Shown: piece after piece, positions 44,861 through 47,071 of the stretch | Position numbering within the stretch: the first letter of the stretch is position 1 | How the letters are laid out: the number at the start of each line of letters is the position of its first letter | Source: Gammaproteobacteria bacterium RIFOXYD12_FULL_61_37 | Lineage (GTDB): Bacteria > Pseudomonadota > Gammaproteobacteria > Chromatiales > Chromatiaceae | Assembly (NCBI GenBank): GCA_001801995.1 | Contig: MGZB01000020.1 | Span: 1 to 47,071 of the forward strand | DNA length: 47,071 nt | Reading direction: 5' to 3' | The notes under the pieces: generated by a model | What the model saw: the letters and a program-made list of their open reading frames with translations, nothing else | What the model was told of the DNA's origin: nothing | Database searches by the model: none | Made by a program: the position numbers and the translations under genes

Positions 44861-45541
44861 TTAGGGCTTAACCGTCCTGGCGAGACGAAAGCCGAGGCCG
44901 TAGTCGTTCCGGTCCGACGAGTCGACCCCGACGCGAACGGCGGAGCGGACGAACCACGGAATGCTGTACCAGGAACCGCCGCGCGCCACACGAAGCACGG
45001 GGTCCCCGCGTCCGGCGCACCGCGTTTCGGCACCACCGTAGCTCGGGTCGTAGCCCGAGCTGGTCCACTCCCAGACGTTGCCGAGCATGTCGTGCAGGCC
45101 CCAGGGATTGGGCCGCTTCTGCCCGACCGGATGGGTCTGTTCGCCTGAGTTGCTACCGAGCCAGGCGAACTCGCCCAGCCGCTTCGCTTCGTCGCCGAAG
45201 AAGAAACGGGTGGTGGTGCCCGCCCGGCAGGCGTATTCCCACTCTGCTTCAGTGGGCAGGCGGTAGGCTTCGCCGGTCTCCTGGCTCAGCCATTCGGCAT
45301 AGTCCGTGGCGTCATGCCAACTGACCCAGACCACCGGCTGGTCATCGCCGTTGAAGCCGGCACCTCTGTCGTGGTCCGGCTTAAAAAACCGGTACTCGGC
45401 GTTGGTCACCGGGTGCTTGCCGAGGCAAAAATCCTCGACCTGTACCAGGTGCTGCCGCTCGTCAGCGAAACGTCCCTTTTCGTTCTTCGGGCTGCCCATC
45501 AGAAACGAGCCGCCCTGAACTAGAATCATCGTGTCGGTCAT
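44861..45541 (-). CDS. Variable-tail protein with formylglycine-enzyme/C-type-lectin fold (DGR target 1)
   Basis: The start at 45541 (MTDTMILVQGGSFLMGSPKN) follows ATGGAGAAAACC; an upstream ATG at 45559 lies in the leader stem. The 226-aa product is an FGE-sulfatase domain: GKHPVTNAEYRFF, PVVWVSWHDATDYAEWLS, RLPTEAEWEYACRAGT, WGLHDMLGNVWEWTS, then RGGSW and a GFRLAR end. The region between RGGSW and GFRLAR differs strongly from the second copy while both flanks are identical. The cysteine that true FGE enzymes carry after GGSW is absent, so this is a ligand-binding scaffold, not a modifying enzyme. No signal peptide. Confidence 0.85.
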   Translation of the reverse strand: MTDTMILVQGGSFLMGSPKNEKGRFADERQHLVQVEDFCLGKHPVTNAEYRFFKPDHDRGAGFNGDDQPVVWVSWHDATDYAEWLSQETGEAYRLPTEAEWEYACRAGTTTRFFFGDEAKRLGEFAWLGSNSGEQTHPVGQKRPNPWGLHDMLGNVWEWTSSGYDPSYGGAETRCAGRGDPVLRVARGGSWYSIPWFVRSAVRVGVDSSDRNDYGLGFRLARTVKP

Positions 45542-45637
45542 GGTTTTCTCCATGCGCACCTCCCCCGTCCGGGAGGCGCTTGGTCTCCCGGGACGGCGGG
45601 GTTTGGTGGTGGCGCCCCGAGAGGCGTCACCGTGCTT

Positions 45638-46675
45638 TCACTCGCCCGTGCTGGGCTCGGGCTCGGGCTCGGCGGGCGGCGGTTCCGGTTCGGAATTCGC
45701 CACCTCCTCCGCTTGGCGGAGCTGGGCTAAGGCCCAGGCTAGTTCCCCTCCCGAGAATTTCTCGCGGAGGTAGTCTTCGCAGGGCTTGAAGGCTCCCTGC
45801 TTCGTCGCCCTGCGGAGGATCATCTCAACCCGTGTCTTTGTTGACGCGAGTATCTGTCCGTCTGCCGGCACAGCGGGCTCTGCTGGGGGTTTGGGCTGCT
45901 CCGCCAGTCCGATCGGGCCTGTCGGGATACCCTCTCCCGCCTCCTCATTCAGGTAGGTAATGGCTGCGGCCAGCCGTTCCGAGTCTTTCCCTGCGGCGGC
46001 GTTGTACCACCACTTCGATGCCCTTTTCAGGACCGTCTTTTTTCGCATTTCCCCCTTGGAAAACTCCTTTTTCCAGGCGTCACTGTCCTTGTTCAGAAGG
46101 GAAATCTCCACGAACTCCCCCTCTGTCATGGTCTCCACCATTACGCCCCCGTCGGGCAGTGTGGCGATGACGTACCCGCCGACCACCGGTCCGCGGTCGC
46201 CAAAAAAATTGGCGTTTGTGTGTAGAGGAGCCGTGGATGGCCCCCGGTATTCGAACTGGTCTCCTTTGTGGACCAGTTCGGGCTTGGCTGTCCTTACCAA
46301 GCCTTCGTCCACTGCGAGCTTTATCAGCCCGCGGTAGCCCACGTCCAGAATCAGTTTGAATTTTCTGATCACTAGGTACGCAAACGCCCGCGAGGGCGAC
46401 AGGGTCAACCCAATACTGGCCTGCATGAGCAGCGCTCTCTTGAGCTGCTCCGGCTCCTGGCAGGCCTTCTCAAGAAGGCTCAGTCCGCCCTGGAATATCG
46501 CCCACAGAAAGGCGATCTCCTGGTCAATCGACAGCCCGTGGGCAGCCAACATTCGCCCGTACTGTCCGCTGATCTCGGACAGGGCGCGATCTACGACGGA
46601 CCGATCGTAGTCCGCCTCTTTCCTGTATTGCTGCTCGCCGTCCCTGTTCTGGCGGGCATTGCTCTGGTATGCCAT
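45638..46675 (-). CDS. recT: RecT-family single-strand annealing recombinase
   Basis: The 345-aa product has the RecT pattern: ALLMQASIGLTLSPSRAFAY, KFKLILDVGYRGLIKLAVDE, VHKGDQFEYRGPS, then ETMTEGEFVEISLLN and SKWWYNAAAGKDSERLAAAI. The C-terminus is a Pro/Glu-rich tail. RecT anneals complementary single strands and promotes strand exchange; on mobile elements it supports recombination after transfer. No RecE-type exonuclease is in the window. It lies between the two hypervariable genes. Confidence 0.88.
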   Translation of the reverse strand: MAYQSNARQNRDGEQQYRKEADYDRSVVDRALSEISGQYGRMLAAHGLSIDQEIAFLWAIFQGGLSLLEKACQEPEQLKRALLMQASIGLTLSPSRAFAYLVIRKFKLILDVGYRGLIKLAVDEGLVRTAKPELVHKGDQFEYRGPSTAPLHTNANFFGDRGPVVGGYVIATLPDGGVMVETMTEGEFVEISLLNKDSDAWKKEFSKGEMRKKTVLKRASKWWYNAAAGKDSERLAAAITYLNEEAGEGIPTGPIGLAEQPKPPAEPAVPADGQILASTKTRVEMILRRATKQGAFKPCEDYLREKFSGGELAWALAQLRQAEEVANSEPEPPPAEPEPEPSTGE

Positions 46676-46818
46676 GTTTTGTCCCCTTTGCGCGGTCTGT
46701 CTGCGCAGGTTGTTGATTGGGCCTCGCGGCCCCTGTGGCTATCATCCACGGAACTGAAAAAATGCAACTCCGTGGATCTGGATAAGAAACCGCCCCGGAG
46801 GGCGGCGTGGTTGAATGC

Positions 46819-46842
46819 CCCCTGGACCCTCTAACCCAGGGG
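46819..46842 (-). repeat. Hairpin just downstream of the second variable gene
   Basis: A 7-bp stem CCCCTGG/CCAGGGG with a 10-nt loop, starting 8 nt past the stop. Loop length and the loop-opening ACC (plus strand) match the hairpin after the first variable gene, though the stems differ. Confidence 0.55.
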
Positions 46843-46850
46843 TAAAGGTT

Positions 46851-47071
46851 TTAGGGCTTAACCGTCCTGGCGAGACGAAAGCCGTTGAAGTTGTAGCGGA
46901 TCGACGGGGCGTACCCGACGCGGTCGGCCGAGCGGACGTCCCTGGGAAAGTAGTTCCAGGAACCGCCGCGCGCCGCACGAAGCACGGGGTCCCCGCGTCC
47001 GGCGCACCGCGTTTCGGCACCACCGTAGCTCGGGTCGTAGCCCGAGCTGGTCCACTCCCAGACGTTGCCGA
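46851..47071 (-). CDS. C-terminal part of a second variable-tail protein (DGR target 2, truncated by window edge)
   Basis: The frame ends at TAA 46851-46853 and runs off the right edge, leaving 73 residues. It repeats the end of target 1: identical DNA for about 100 bp up to RGGSW and for about 40 bp around GFRLARTVKP, but a different tail between them (NYFPRDVRSADRVG against YSIPWFVRSAVRVG) and one codon shorter. On the coding strand 16 of 24 differences involve an A in one copy, and the other eight are non-A/non-A pairs, as expected from an adenine-rich template. Confidence 0.85.
   Translation of the reverse strand, partial: GNVWEWTSSGYDPSYGGAETRCAGRGDPVLRAARGGSWNYFPRDVRSADRVGYAPSIRYNFNGFRLARTVKP

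Noticed and set aside
44861-45541. Genuine formylglycine-generating (sulfatase-activating) enzyme
   Set aside because: The conserved cysteine after the GGSW motif is replaced and no sulfatase is nearby. The tail is hypervariable between the copies.
1-47071. CRISPR array
   Set aside because: No short direct repeats with regular spacers were seen. The repeated elements are palindromic promoters and long structured leaders at operon heads.
1-47071. tRNA or rRNA genes and attachment sites
   Set aside because: No cloverleaf with a T-arm GTTCGA-type motif and CCA end, and no rRNA-like stretch, was noticed. No integrase accompanies any candidate att site.

Overview
The window looks like about 47 kb of a proteobacterial conjugative element (an ICE or a large plasmid). 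It is moderately GC-rich and almost entirely leftward-transcribed (minus strand). The type-level evidence is a MobH-class relaxase (TraI), an SXT/TOL-type coupling protein (TraD), a P/T-type mating-pore block (TrbB-C-D-E plus a TrbJ-TrbL fusion) and a lytic transglycosylase. No integrase, replication initiator or partition gene is visible, so integrated versus plasmid state cannot be decided. The host cannot be named from sequence alone.

Layout. 1-880: end of a Fic-family gene and two small rightward genes. 916-6935: mating-pore operon, ending (at its left edge) in a hairpin. 7085-10909: a rightward single-chain restriction-modification gene. 10938-11564: transglycosylase. 11565-13206: a rightward tandem triplication of a small two-helix membrane protein. 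13319-18535: DUF4400-type protein, small protein, TraD, TraI. 18672-46675: an accessory region of about 28 kb with some 45 mostly small leftward genes, many overlapping ATGA-style. Recognisable products are a split class II ribonucleotide reductase, a DUF1874 protein (the family of the AcrIII-1 anti-CRISPR ring nuclease), a zinc-ribbon/Toprim primase, a RadC/JAB protein, a zeta-like toxin with a small partner, an HExxH + VWA protein with a DUF3150 neighbour, a glycine-zipper lipoprotein and RecT. 44861-47071: two formylglycine-enzyme-fold genes flank recT and end in hypervariable tails whose differences fit adenine-directed mutagenesis. They are very probably targets of a diversity-generating retroelement whose reverse transcriptase and template would lie beyond the right edge.

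The most striking property is a shared regulatory layer. (1) A 25-bp inverted repeat (arms AATAACC-type / GGTTATT) occurs at nine operon heads. At every site a -10-like hexamer lies at the same distance from the repeat, and there is no clear -35, as expected of one element-wide activator. At traI and trbB the ATG lies at exactly the same distance from the repeat, with no leader. (2) Four copies of a roughly 200-250 nt structured leader RNA with covarying hairpins occur in the accessory region. (3) At least ten genes carry an H-type pseudoknot between the promoter or preceding gene and the ribosome-binding site, with unrelated stem sequences but the same architecture. These three layers look like the candidate undescribed system.

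All domain names come from recognising sequence motifs; no search was run.
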